NCBI GenBank assembly: GCA_005879315.1
Contig: VBLC01000051.1
Span: 1 to 60,024 of the forward strand
Source: Deltaproteobacteria bacterium
GTDB taxonomy: Bacteria > Myxococcota > Myxococcia > Myxococcales > 40CM-4-68-19
DNA length: 60,024 bases
Direction: 5' to 3'
Under the pieces are notes generated by a model. It had not been told where the DNA came from. It made no database searches and was given only the letters and a program-made list of their open reading frames with translations. Both the position numbers and the translations under genes were made by a program. This document shows, piece by piece, positions 23,335-32,106 of the stretch (position 1 is the stretch's first letter; the number at the start of each line of letters is the position of its first letter).

Positions 23335-24918
23335 TCAGACCCGGTAGCTGGTCAACACCGACGAGACCTGCTCGGTGACGCTGTGCACGACACCGGTGGC
23401 TTCGGTGGTGGAGTGCAGCCGCTCGACGGTATCGCTCATCATCTTGGAGAGGTCGGTGACCGCGCCGAAGATCTGGCTGATGCCGGCGCTCTGCTGGCTG
23501 ACGGCGGCGGCGATCTGTCGGACCGCCGCCGAGTTGTCGCGCACGATGGTGGAGAGCTCGCGCAGGTTCTCGCCCGAGGACTTCACCTGCAAGAGCTCCT
23601 GTTCCATCTTCTGCGCGCCCTTCTCGGTGATGGACACCGCGCCGCGGACCGCCTCGCCGATGTCCTCGAGGATCTCGCGCACACGGTTGGTGGCCTGGAT
23701 CGACTGATCGGCCAGGCTGCGGATCTCGCGCGCCACCACCGCGAAGCCTTTGCCGTGCTCGCCGGAGCGCACGGCTTCGATGGCGGCGTTCAGGGCGAGC
23801 ATGTTCGACTGGTCGGCGAGATCCTTCACCGTCTGGGTGATGCCGCCGATCTGCCGGGTGCGCTCGCCCAATTCGCCGATCTTGCGCGCCATCTCCTCGA
23901 CCTGCGCGCGGATGTCGGTGAGCCCGGCGAGCGTGCGCTCGATGGTCTCTTCGCCGCTGCGGCCGATCTCGTCGGCGCGCTCGGCCACCTTGAGCACCTC
24001 CTCCGCCTTCTTGGTGGCGAGAAAGGAGGTCTGCTTGATCTCCTGGGCGGTGGCCTGCGTCTCCTGCAGCGCAGCCGCCTGCCGGCTGACCATGGCGTTC
24101 TGCTCGTCGGAAGAGCTGCGCAGATTCGTCACCGAGCTGGTCAGCTGCGCGACCGAGGACTGCAGATTGCCGTGGATCTGCTTCAGCTGCTGGACCATGT
24201 CGCCGAAGCTCTCCGCCAGCTGGCCCACCTCGTCGTTGCCGAAGGTGGGGATGGCTTGGGAGAGATTCCCGGTGCGAACGATCTCGGCCGTGACGCGGGT
24301 GAGCGCGCGGATGGGCCGCACGACGGTGGTGAGCGTGACCGCGAGGCCGAGCGCGATCCCCGCCAGGCAGACCACCAGCGCCCAGCCGAGCATGGAGGAG
24401 CGGAGCTTTCCGACTTCGCGGGCGATCTCCATCCGGTCCATTCCCACGTGGACGACGCCGAGCGCGCCGCCGCTGACGGGCGCGGCGATGTCGATGGAGT
24501 GGATGCCGGCCGTGTCGAAGTCGACGTCGCGCCGCTTCACCCGCTTCTCGTGCGAGAGCTCGCCGATCTCGAGCGGGTTGGTCTTCTCGAAGGAGGCGGG
24601 GAAGCTGGGCGTGAAGGTGTGGACCATCACGCTCCCGTCCGTGTCCTGGATGTAGATGTACTTCACTCCGGCGATGACCTTGCTCGAGTCGATCAGGCCC
24701 TGCACCATCGAGATGTTGCCGCCGGCGTTCTGCTCCACCGCCGCGGCCAGCGAGATGGCGATGGCCTCGCCCTTGGAGGCGAACTCGCCGTTGATGTTGT
24801 CCGACAGGCGCGAGGTGGCCAGGACCGAGAGCGCCAGCGCCACCGCGGCGGTGACGAGCACGGTCGTGCCCACCAGCTTGAGCGCCAGACCGAACTTGAC
24901 GACCTTTACCTTCGCCAT
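23335..24918 (-). CDS. Methyl-accepting chemotaxis protein with periplasmic sensor
   Basis: A 527-residue receptor. A membrane helix at about 9-30 is followed by a periplasmic single-Cache-like sensor (about 38-170, with GVKYIYIQDTDGSVMVHTFT and APVSGGALGVVHVGMD), a second helix at about 176-196 (LGWALVVCLAGIALGLAVTL), a HAMP domain, and a long cytosolic coiled coil with the signalling tip ADQSNMLALNAAIEAVRSGE and GKGFAVVAREIRSLADQS. It heads the left arm (MCP, CheY, GAF, DUF4388/GAF). A binding protein gene lies 30 bases upstream on the same strand, so it may sense through that protein. Confidence 0.94.
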   Translation of the reverse strand: MAKVKVVKFGLALKLVGTTVLVTAAVALALSVLATSRLSDNINGEFASKGEAIAISLAAAVEQNAGGNISMVQGLIDSSKVIAGVKYIYIQDTDGSVMVHTFTPSFPASFEKTNPLEIGELSHEKRVKRRDVDFDTAGIHSIDIAAPVSGGALGVVHVGMDRMEIAREVGKLRSSMLGWALVVCLAGIALGLAVTLTTVVRPIRALTRVTAEIVRTGNLSQAIPTFGNDEVGQLAESFGDMVQQLKQIHGNLQSSVAQLTSSVTNLRSSSDEQNAMVSRQAAALQETQATAQEIKQTSFLATKKAEEVLKVAERADEIGRSGEETIERTLAGLTDIRAQVEEMARKIGELGERTRQIGGITQTVKDLADQSNMLALNAAIEAVRSGEHGKGFAVVAREIRSLADQSIQATNRVREILEDIGEAVRGAVSITEKGAQKMEQELLQVKSSGENLRELSTIVRDNSAAVRQIAAAVSQQSAGISQIFGAVTDLSKMMSDTVERLHSTTEATGVVHSVTEQVSSVLTSYRV

Positions 24919-24948
24919 CTTCTCCCCGACAAAGATTGCCGATCGAAC

Positions 24949-26190
24949 TCAGTGGATGAGAGACGCGGGATCGTCCCGCGAAGCCCAGCTGTCGTTGTTC
25001 ACGTAGGTGAACCAGACCTTGTCCAGCGCCTGGTGCCGGGTGGCGGACAGCTCGAGCGGCACGCCCAGGCCGACGTCGAACTTGCCCATCTTCTCGGCCG
25101 CCTCGTAGAAGCTCTTGCGGGTCAGGTCTGCGCCCGCCTTGTGCAGGACGGCGAGAAAGACCTTGGCGTTGAGGTATCCCTCGAGAGAACCGAAGCTGTA
25201 CTTGCTGCCCGGCGCATAGGAGCCGTCGCCCATCGCCGGCGGCACCCTGGGATTGTATTTGTCGATGGCCGCCGCGTATTCGCGCACCAGCGGAATGCTC
25301 CGGTCATTATAGGAAGGCACCACCTGCGTGACGATGAGGTTGTCGGTGAGCTTCTTGCCAGACTTCTTCTCCTCCTCGCGCAAGAGCCGCAGCATCTGGT
25401 CCGCGCCGACGAAGGAGACGTTGTGCAGCGGCGCGTTCCAGCCCGCCTCGCGAGCGTCGCGGACGAAGGCCGCGCAGGCCTGGTATGCGCCGACCATGAC
25501 GACCCCTTGCACGCCGGCGTCGCGGAGGATCTTGAGCTGGCTCGCGGTGCTCACGTCAAAGGTCTGGCCGCGCGGATAGGTGGCGTCGGCGACGATGTCG
25601 AGACCGTGATCCTTGAGCGCGCGGCGCACGCCGTCGCGGCCACTCGCGCCATAAGCGTCGTCCTGCACGTAGACGCCGATCTTCTTCAACCCCTTGGCGA
25701 CGAAGGCGTCGACCATCGCCTTGGTCTCCTGCCGGTAGGAGGCGCGGACGTTGAAGACGGCCCGGTCGTAAGGAGGCTCGCGCTGCGGCTGCGCGCCGGT
25801 GAAGTTGGCGAAGCGGAAGAGGCCCTCGGCCTGGTGATACTTGAGGATCACCGGCAGCGCCTTGACGATGGTGGGGGTGCCCACTCCCCCGAAGATGGCG
25901 AAGACGTTGTGCTTGGTGATCAGCTCGACGACCGCGGGCGCGGCCTTCTCCGCGTCGTAGCCGTCGTCGGTGAGCACCAGGCGGATCTTGCGCCCGTTCA
26001 CTCCACCCGCGTCGTTCGCGGCCTGGAAAGCGGCCGAGTGCCCGCGCCACTGCTCGACGCCGAGACCCGCGGACGGTCCGCTGAAGGCGGAGGCTTCGCC
26101 CAGCACCACTTCATTCGGGCTCACGCCTTTTTCTGCGGAGACTGGAAGCGCGAGAAGAAGGAGGAGCGCCAAGGAGATCATCTTCGGCAT
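24949..26190 (-). CDS. Branched-chain-amino-acid-type ABC binding protein next to the receptor
   Basis: A 413-residue periplasmic binding protein of the LivJ type (peripla_BP_6). The signal peptide is MPKMISLALLLLLALPVSAE. The mature part has VVLGEASAFSGPSAGLGVEQ, the VNGRKIRLVLTDDGYDAEKA segment, FAIFGGVGTPTIVKALPVIL, and GSLEGYLNAKVFLAVL near the end. I chose ATG 26190, 12 bases after GGAGG; upstream starts in the same frame would put about 36 residues before the signal peptide. There is no permease or ATPase gene. It is 30 bases upstream of the methyl-accepting protein, which suggests that it is the ligand carrier for that receptor. Confidence 0.88.
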   Translation of the reverse strand: MPKMISLALLLLLALPVSAEKGVSPNEVVLGEASAFSGPSAGLGVEQWRGHSAAFQAANDAGGVNGRKIRLVLTDDGYDAEKAAPAVVELITKHNVFAIFGGVGTPTIVKALPVILKYHQAEGLFRFANFTGAQPQREPPYDRAVFNVRASYRQETKAMVDAFVAKGLKKIGVYVQDDAYGASGRDGVRRALKDHGLDIVADATYPRGQTFDVSTASQLKILRDAGVQGVVMVGAYQACAAFVRDAREAGWNAPLHNVSFVGADQMLRLLREEEKKSGKKLTDNLIVTQVVPSYNDRSIPLVREYAAAIDKYNPRVPPAMGDGSYAPGSKYSFGSLEGYLNAKVFLAVLHKAGADLTRKSFYEAAEKMGKFDVGLGVPLELSATRHQALDKVWFTYVNNDSWASRDDPASLIH

Positions 26191-26316
26191 TCGCAAACGG
26201 AACCTCCGCAAAGATTGTCGCGCCCCATCTGAGTTATCATACCGATCCATCCCCAAGAAAGAATTTGACCCGGATTGCCGCGCCTTTCCTGCGCGCATGT
26301 GGGAGAGGCGAACATT

Positions 26317-26344
26317 TTGCGAAGCCTGCGAATCGGGCGATTAT
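26317..26344 (+). promoter_or_regulatory. Possible promoter of the right chemosensory arm
   Basis: TTGCGA (26317-26322), 16 bases, then GATTAT (26339-26344), with the TTG start of the REC-CheW gene at 26367. The gap between the two divergent arms (26191-26366) is A+T-rich for this genome. A TATGAT box on the minus strand near 26240 may serve the binding-protein gene. No operator could be defined. Confidence 0.35.
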
Positions 26345-26366
26345 CGAATGCGTCCCGGAGCAGCGC

Positions 26367-27209
26367 TTGAGCCTTCCGCATCTACTTCTCGTCGACGACA
26401 GCGAGGCGGTGCTCGCATTGGAGTCGGCCGCGCTGGCCGGCCGCTATGTGCTCTCCACCGCTGCCGACGGCCGCGAGGCGCTGGCGAAAGCGCAGCAGCT
26501 CAAGCCCGACGGGATCCTGCTCGATCTCTCCATGCCGCACATGCGCGGCGACGAAGTGCTGCGGCGCATGGGGGCTTCGGCGGAGCTGAGCCGAATTCCC
26601 GTCGTGGTCGTCTCTTCCGAGACCGAGCGCGCGCCGGAATGCCTGCGGCTGGGAGCGAAGGCGTTCTTGCCCAAGCCGGTGCGGGCCAAGGAGCTGGTTG
26701 CGCTGGTCGATCGCGTGCTCGACGAGGCGCGGCGCGAGGCCGAGAGCGGCAGCCTGGCGGTGCTCTTCGTCTCGATCGGATCGCTGGAGCTGGGCATCCC
26801 CATCGGTTGCGTGAAGAGCGTGCTGCACCAGATCGCCACGCTGCCGCTGCCGATCGGGCCTTCCTACTTGTGCGAGATCGCCGAGCTGCACGGCGAGCCG
26901 GTGCTGGTTCTCGATCTGGCGCGCCGGCTCGGCATCTCTCATCGAGAAGCGGTCCAGGATCGCAAGCTCGTCGTCGTCGATGTCGACGGGCTTGCCCTCG
27001 CGCTCTGCGTCGACGGCGTGCGCGATCCCGAAGAGGTGCCCGCCGCGGCGCTGGTGCGGCGCGAGCGGCTGCAGCACGGCCCGGTCGCGCTGATGGGCGT
27101 GGCGCGCACGCAGCGCGGGCCGGTCTCTCTCGTCGAGCCGGCCGCTCTCGTCTCTCCCAAGTTGCTGCGCGAGCTGCGGCAGTCGTTGGCGATGCCCGGG
27201 GCGGCATGA
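26367..27209 (+). CDS. REC-CheW fusion, WspB-position adaptor
   Basis: A 280-residue protein. Residues 1-120 are a receiver domain (LLLVDDSEAVLAL with Asp10-Asp11, GILLDLSMPHMRGD with Asp53, VVVVSSETE and FLPKPVRAKE). Residues 128-275 are a CheW domain (LAVLFVSIGSLELGIPIGCV, then GEPVLVLDLARRL). CheW couples receptors to CheA; a receiver fused in front of it is uncommon and suggests feedback control. The best start is TTG 26367, with GGAG 6 bases upstream, since it begins right at the receiver fold; no ATG or GTG in this frame lies near it. It overlaps the CheR gene by 4 bases. Confidence 0.88.
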   Translation: MSLPHLLLVDDSEAVLALESAALAGRYVLSTAADGREALAKAQQLKPDGILLDLSMPHMRGDEVLRRMGASAELSRIPVVVVSSETERAPECLRLGAKAFLPKPVRAKELVALVDRVLDEARREAESGSLAVLFVSIGSLELGIPIGCVKSVLHQIATLPLPIGPSYLCEIAELHGEPVLVLDLARRLGISHREAVQDRKLVVVDVDGLALALCVDGVRDPEEVPAAALVRRERLQHGPVALMGVARTQRGPVSLVEPAALVSPKLLRELRQSLAMPGAA

Positions 27210-28393
27210 AAAAGCACGTGCCCGAGGAGACCATCGCCGAGCTGGCCGACTACGCCGCGGCCTGGACGGGATTCTCGCGCGACGCCATTCTCCCCGACGC
27301 CATCCGCCGCGCCGTCGGCCGCGACCCCGACGAGATGCTGCGCCGGGCGCGGCGGCGCGACCCCGCGGTGGTGCATTCGCTCTGCCAGGCGGTCTCGGTC
27401 GGGGAAACCTTCTTCTTCCGCCACCAGGAGCACTTCAAGTACATCGCCTCGCAGTTTCTTCCCAAGCGCGTCGAACAGGGCGCGACGCAGGTGCGGGCCT
27501 GGAGCGCGGGCTGCGCCACGGGCGAGGAAGCGTATTCGCTGGCGGCCTGCCTGCTCGAAGTTGCCCCCTGGCCGCCGGGATCGATCGAAGTGCTCGGCAC
27601 CGATCTCATCGAGCGCAACCTGACGGCGGCGCGCGCGGCGACCTACGGCGCCTGGTCGAAGCGCGCCTCCGCGCCGATCCTCCATCCTCTCTGCCATCCC
27701 ATCGAGGGCGATCGCGTGCGCATCGACGAGCGCGTCCGCAAGGCGACGCGCTTCGAGAACCGCAACCTGCTCGACGAGCCGCCGGCGGGCGGGCCTTTCG
27801 ATCTGATCTTCTGCCGCAATGTGCTGGTTTATTTCTCGGCCAAGGCCAGCCGCACCGTCGTCGCGCATCTGGTCTCCGCGCTCGCGCCGTGGGGGGTGCT
27901 CTTCTTTGGACCGATGGACGTGACCCATGGAGCGCCGCATGGGCTGGTTCCCGGAGCGCGGCCCGAGGAGCAGATCTGGCGCCGGCCCGACCCGGACGAG
28001 CCGCGGCCTGCCAAGCCCGCGCGCCGCCACGCTGCGCCCGCTGCGCCGCCGCCTCCTTCGCAGAAGAAGATGCCGGCGCCTCCCGAGCCGGTGGCGCTGC
28101 ACTTGCGCGCGCTGCGCCACATCGACCGCGGCGAGCGGCATGTGGCGGAGCGCGCCCTCACCGAGCTGTGCCAGCTCGTGCCCGACTACGTGCCGGGCCT
28201 GGTCGAGCGCGCGCTCTTGAAGATGCGCAACGGCGAGCAGTCGGCCGCCGCGCAGCTGATGCGCGAAGTGCTGCGCCGCACCGAAAAGCTGGGACCGGAA
28301 GAGATGCTGGCCGGTCCTGAGCCGCTGCCCGTCCGCTTCTACCGCGAGTCGGCGGACAACTTTCTCCGCGGCGCCGAGGAGCTGTCGCGATGA
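27206..28393 (+). CDS. CheR chemoreceptor methyltransferase with C-terminal helical repeats
   Basis: A 395-residue protein. The N-terminal part and the catalytic domain (about 1-265) have VGETFFFRHQEHFKYI, RAWSAGCATGEEAYSLAACL (the SAM-binding motif), the ILGTDLIERNL-like VLGTDLIERNLTAARAATYG, and FDLIFCRNVLVYF. A Pro-rich linker (about 275-305) joins a TPR-like segment (about 305-390; LRHIDRGERHVAERALTELC). This CheR-TPR design is that of WspC. It methylates the receptors for adaptation. It overlaps its neighbours by 4 bases on each side. Confidence 0.93.
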   Translation: MKKHVPEETIAELADYAAAWTGFSRDAILPDAIRRAVGRDPDEMLRRARRRDPAVVHSLCQAVSVGETFFFRHQEHFKYIASQFLPKRVEQGATQVRAWSAGCATGEEAYSLAACLLEVAPWPPGSIEVLGTDLIERNLTAARAATYGAWSKRASAPILHPLCHPIEGDRVRIDERVRKATRFENRNLLDEPPAGGPFDLIFCRNVLVYFSAKASRTVVAHLVSALAPWGVLFFGPMDVTHGAPHGLVPGARPEEQIWRRPDPDEPRPAKPARRHAAPAAPPPPSQKKMPAPPEPVALHLRALRHIDRGERHVAERALTELCQLVPDYVPGLVERALLKMRNGEQSAAAQLMREVLRRTEKLGPEEMLAGPEPLPVRFYRESADNFLRGAEELSR

Positions 28394-28923
28394 AACCCGT
28401 CGTCCGCGGGCCGGAGCCGGTGGCGGCCGAGGTGAAGGCGCTGCTCGACCGCCGCGCCGAGCGCGCCCGCGCCCGCCCGCGCCTCGAGGAAGAGACGGTC
28501 CTGTGGATGGCGGAGTTTCCCGTCGGCGAAGAGCAATACGCCATTCCGCTCGAGACGCTGCGGGCCGCCGTGCCCTTGAAGATGGTCACGCCGGTGCCGC
28601 TCTCGCCGCCGCACGTGATCGGCATCCTCCGCTTCCAGGGACAAATCATCAGCGCGCTCAGCCTGGCGTCGCTGCTCGGCGGGCGAGGCTGGCGCGAGGA
28701 CCCTGCGGTGCTCCTGGTGGTGGATCCCGGCGTGGGGCGCCTGGTGGCGCTCGACTGCGAGCAGATTCCCAAGCCGGTGGGCATTCCCGCGGGCCTGGTG
28801 GAAGAGGCGCGCGGGCGCAGCAAAGGCGCCGTCAGCGAGATCGTGCTGCCTGGGTTGCGGCAGCTCAACCTGCTCGACCTGCGCAAGCTGATGGACCGGC
28901 GGGCAGCGACGGGTCGTCCATGA
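28390..28923 (+). CDS. CheW-like adaptor, WspD-position
   Basis: A 177-residue CheW protein. The N-terminal 35 residues are a charged extension (VKALLDRRAERARARPRL), as in WspD. The CheW domain follows: VLWMAEFPVGEEQYAIPLET, VTPVPLSPPHVIGILRFQGQ, then IISALSLASLLGG. It would couple receptors to the CheA kinase. It is the second CheW of the operon. Four-base overlaps link it to CheR and CheA. Confidence 0.92.
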   Translation: MKPVVRGPEPVAAEVKALLDRRAERARARPRLEEETVLWMAEFPVGEEQYAIPLETLRAAVPLKMVTPVPLSPPHVIGILRFQGQIISALSLASLLGGRGWREDPAVLLVVDPGVGRLVALDCEQIPKPVGIPAGLVEEARGRSKGAVSEIVLPGLRQLNLLDLRKLMDRRAATGRP

Positions 28924-31070
28924 ATGATCCCATGCTCGAACAGCTCGTCGCCGGCTTCGTCGACGAGTCCCAGGAAATCCGCGATCGCGTCGTCCACCAG
29001 GTGCTTGCGCTGGAGAAGGCGGACAAGGTCGACGGCCAGAGCTTCGAGGAGCTGGCCCGCGGGCTGCACACCTTGAAGGGCAGCGCTGCGACGTTGGGCC
29101 TTTCCGAGCTGGCGGACCTGGCGCACCGCATGGAAGAGGTGGTGCTGCCGCTCTCGGGAGCGACCGGCCCTCTGCCCGCGCGGGTGGCCGACGGCGTCCT
29201 CCGCGTGCTCGACGTCTGGATGGCGCGGCTGCGCGCGGTCGCGGCCAAGAGCGAGGAGCTGCCCGACCTGGCGGACTCGATCGCGCTCTTGCAGGAGCTC
29301 GACCAGCCGGCCGCGAAGAGCAGGCCGGCCTCCGAAGCTCCCGGCAAGGAGCCGGCGCGCAAAGCGCGCAGCACGAAGACCGAGCCGGCCCGCGAGGCGC
29401 CCGCTCTCGAGACCGATGGCCCCGCCGCCGGCGATGAGGCCACCTGGCGCGTCGGTACCCGGCGCGTGCTGGCGCTGATGCGCGAGGTGGAGCGGCTGCG
29501 CGAGCTGCGCTTGCGCCTCGAGGAGCGGCGCCGCGAGATGGAGCGAGCGCTCGCGCAGCTCTCGCGCCTGGGCATCCTCACCGAGACCGCCGAGGCGCGC
29601 GCGCTGCTCATGGGCGTCTCCCGAGCGGTCGGCGCAGACGGCGAGGAGGCCTCGGACATCATCGCCTCGATGGAGGAGGGGCTGAAGGCCATCTCCACTC
29701 TCCCCGTGCGCACCGTGCTCGAGCCGCTGCGCCGCAGCCTGCGCGATCTCTGCAAGCGCTCCGGCAAGGAGGCCCAGCTCTCGGTCAGCGGTGCCGAGCT
29801 CTCCCTGGACCGGCGCGTGCTCGAGGCCCTGCAGGGCGCGCTCGCCCATCTCTTGCGCAACGCCATCGACCACGGCATCGAGACGCCGGAGGAGCGCGCG
29901 GCGCGCGGCAAGCAGCGCGAAGGCGCGCTCAGCGTGCGCGTCGAGCAGCAGGGAAACACCATCTTCCTGGAGATGTCCGACGACGGCCGCGGCCTCGACG
30001 CGGAGCAGATCCGCGAGGTGGCCCTGCGCAAGGCTATCGCTCCGGCCGAGGAGCTGTCGGCGATGGGCACCGGGCAACTCCACCAGCTCATCTTCCGGCC
30101 CGGCTTCACCACGCGCGACGAGGTGAGCGAGATCTCCGGGCGCGGCGTGGGCCTCGATGCCGTCCGCAACCAGGTGCAAGCGCTGCAGGGCAACGTCGAG
30201 GTGCAGAGCGAGCCGGGCCGCGGCGCGCGCTTCATCCTCACCATGCCCGCCGAGATGGGCAGCTCGCCGGTCGTCGTCGTCCGCTGCGGCGAGCACCGCC
30301 TGGGCGTGCCGATGGTGGCGGTGGAATCGTCGCGGATGGCGCGGGCCAAGGATCTGCAAGTCGGGCGGACCCGCGTGCAGCTCTTGCACCGCGACGAGCT
30401 CGTGCCCGTGCGCGATCTCGGCGCGCTTCTCGGCTTCCGCCAGCCGGAAGCGCCGGCCGAGGGGCAGCCGCTGCTGGTGCTCAAGTGGCAGGACCGCAAG
30501 CTCGCCCTCGGCGTCGATGAAGTGGAGGGCGACCGCGAGCTGGTCATCCGGCCGATGCCGGTCGAGCTGCGCCACCTGCCCGCCTATCAGGGCGCGGCCA
30601 CCCTCGCCCGCGGCGAGCTGGTGCCCATCGTCCGGCCCGACTGGCTCGTCAACCTCGAACGGCGCGGCGATGCAGTCCTCGGCAGCACGCGCCGCGCGCT
30701 GGTGGTCGATGACTCGCTCACCGCCCGCGCGCTCCACCGCACCGCCCTCGAATCCGGCGGCTATCTGGTGCATACCGCCAGCGACGCGCGGCAGGCGCTG
30801 GAACAGCTGCGACACTCCGCGTACGACGTGATGGTCTGCGACATCGGCATGCCGGAGATGGACGGCTTCCAGCTCACCTCCGCGGTGCGGGCGCGCCCCG
30901 ACCTCGACGCCATGCCCATCATTCTCGTCTCTGCTCGCGAGAGCCCGGCCGAGGGCCAGCGGGGCGCGGCGGTTGGCGCGGACGGCTTCCTCAGCAAGCG
31001 CGACTGCGTCTCGGGGCGACTGGTCTCCGAGGTGGCGGGAGCCATCGCGCGCCGCAAGGCGCGCGTCTAA
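28920..31070 (+). CDS. CheA-REC hybrid histidine kinase, WspE-position
   Basis: A 716-residue chemotaxis kinase with a fused receiver. The HPt domain (1-110) has the phosphorylated His50 in ARGLHTLKGSAATLG. A charged linker with coiled coil follows. The ATPase part has the N box ALAHLLRNAIDHGIE, the MSDDGRGLD motif and the EISGRGVGLDAVRNQV motif, then a CheW-like domain (about 445-575). A C-terminal receiver (about 590-712) has ALVVDDSLTARAL and DVMVCDIGMPEMDGF. There is no separate CheY/CheB-binding P2 domain. The receiver may be a phosphate sink or route. It starts on the CheW stop codon, and CheB follows after 22 bases. Confidence 0.94.
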   Translation: MNDPMLEQLVAGFVDESQEIRDRVVHQVLALEKADKVDGQSFEELARGLHTLKGSAATLGLSELADLAHRMEEVVLPLSGATGPLPARVADGVLRVLDVWMARLRAVAAKSEELPDLADSIALLQELDQPAAKSRPASEAPGKEPARKARSTKTEPAREAPALETDGPAAGDEATWRVGTRRVLALMREVERLRELRLRLEERRREMERALAQLSRLGILTETAEARALLMGVSRAVGADGEEASDIIASMEEGLKAISTLPVRTVLEPLRRSLRDLCKRSGKEAQLSVSGAELSLDRRVLEALQGALAHLLRNAIDHGIETPEERAARGKQREGALSVRVEQQGNTIFLEMSDDGRGLDAEQIREVALRKAIAPAEELSAMGTGQLHQLIFRPGFTTRDEVSEISGRGVGLDAVRNQVQALQGNVEVQSEPGRGARFILTMPAEMGSSPVVVVRCGEHRLGVPMVAVESSRMARAKDLQVGRTRVQLLHRDELVPVRDLGALLGFRQPEAPAEGQPLLVLKWQDRKLALGVDEVEGDRELVIRPMPVELRHLPAYQGAATLARGELVPIVRPDWLVNLERRGDAVLGSTRRALVVDDSLTARALHRTALESGGYLVHTASDARQALEQLRHSAYDVMVCDIGMPEMDGFQLTSAVRARPDLDAMPIILVSARESPAEGQRGAAVGADGFLSKRDCVSGRLVSEVAGAIARRKARV

Positions 31071-31092
31071 TGGTCCGGCGGAAGGCGCCCGT

Positions 31093-32106
31093 GTGAGCAA
31101 TCCCATCCGCGTGCTGGTGGTCGATGACTCGACCACCTCCCGCAAAGCGCTGGTGCAGATGCTCGGCGACGATCCGGCGCTGCGCATCGTCGGCGAGGCT
31201 GCCGACGGCGTCGCGGCGGTGCGCATGGCGGCGGCGCTGCGCCCCGACGTCATCACCATGGACGTCGACATGCCCGGGCTCGACGGCCTCGCCGCGACCG
31301 CGGCGATCATGGCCCAGTCGCCGGCGCGCGTGCTGATGGTCTGCGCGGTCGGCGAGGCGCGGCAGATGGATTTGAGCTTCCGCGCCATCGCCGCCGGAGC
31401 GCTGGAGCTGATCTCGAAGCCCGCCGCGGGCGAGGACCTGCGCCGCTGGGGACGGCGGGTGGCCGAATCGGTGCGGCTGATGGCGGAAGTGCCGGTGGTG
31501 CGCCGGCGCAAGCTGGCCGCGGCAGCGCCCGCGGAGGGGCGCGAGGTGGAAGTGTTCGGCCTCGTCGCCTCCACCGGCGGACCGCCCGCGCTGGTCAGCG
31601 TGCTCAGCGCGCTGCCGCGGAGCCTGGGCATTCCCATCCTCGTCGCTCAGCACATGGCGGAAGGATTCACGCCGGGCTTGGTGCGCTGGTTCTCGCAGAG
31701 CCTCGCCCTGCCGGTGGAGGTGGCGTACGACGGCGCTCCGCTGCGGCCGGGGCGGGTCTATCTGCCGCCCGACGGACATGATCTGGAGCTGGATACGGAT
31801 CGGCTGCTGCGCATCCGGCGGGCGAGCGGCGTTCATTGTCCTTCGGGGAACCGGCTGCTGCACTCGCTGGCCCGCGCCTGTGGAGCCCTGGCGGGGGGCG
31901 TGGTGCTGACCGGCATGGGCGACGACGGCGCGCAGGGGCTGCTCGCGATCCGCAACGCCGGCGGGCTGACCTTCGCGCAGGATGAAGCGACCTCGGTCGT
32001 CTTCGGAATGCCGCACGCGGCGGTCGCTGCCGGCGCAGCGGCAACGGTGCTGCCCCTCGAGGAGATCGCCGCGGCGATCGTGCGCCACTCGGCTCCGCGT
32101 AGCTAA
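31093..32106 (+). CDS. cheB: CheB receptor methylesterase, WspF-position
   Basis: A 337-residue CheB. The receiver domain has VLVVDDSTTSRKAL and the phosphorylated Asp57 in ITMDVDMPGLDG. The esterase domain has the nucleophile serine in LVASTGGPPALV, His in LVAQHMAEGFTPGL and Asp in TGMGDDGAQGL, so the catalytic triad is complete. It removes methyl groups from receptors. I chose GTG 31093, preceded by GGAAGG; the nearby ATG at 31070 is out of frame. It is the last gene of the right arm and meets the AMP-ligase gene tail to tail with a 4-base overlap. Confidence 0.93.
   Translation: MSNPIRVLVVDDSTTSRKALVQMLGDDPALRIVGEAADGVAAVRMAAALRPDVITMDVDMPGLDGLAATAAIMAQSPARVLMVCAVGEARQMDLSFRAIAAGALELISKPAAGEDLRRWGRRVAESVRLMAEVPVVRRRKLAAAAPAEGREVEVFGLVASTGGPPALVSVLSALPRSLGIPILVAQHMAEGFTPGLVRWFSQSLALPVEVAYDGAPLRPGRVYLPPDGHDLELDTDRLLRIRRASGVHCPSGNRLLHSLARACGALAGGVVLTGMGDDGAQGLLAIRNAGGLTFAQDEATSVVFGMPHAAVAAGAAATVLPLEEIAAAIVRHSAPRS

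Noticed and set aside
22948-26232. Very long open frame (over 1000 codons) on the plus strand across the chemosensory left arm
   Set aside because: It is the antisense shadow of five well-recognised genes (GAF, CheY, MCP, binding protein) and its product shows no family features; high G+C suppresses stop codons.
28158-31637. Long open frame on the minus strand through CheW, CheA and CheB
   Set aside because: The plus strand has complete conserved domains with catalytic residues; the minus product is low-complexity and unlike any protein.
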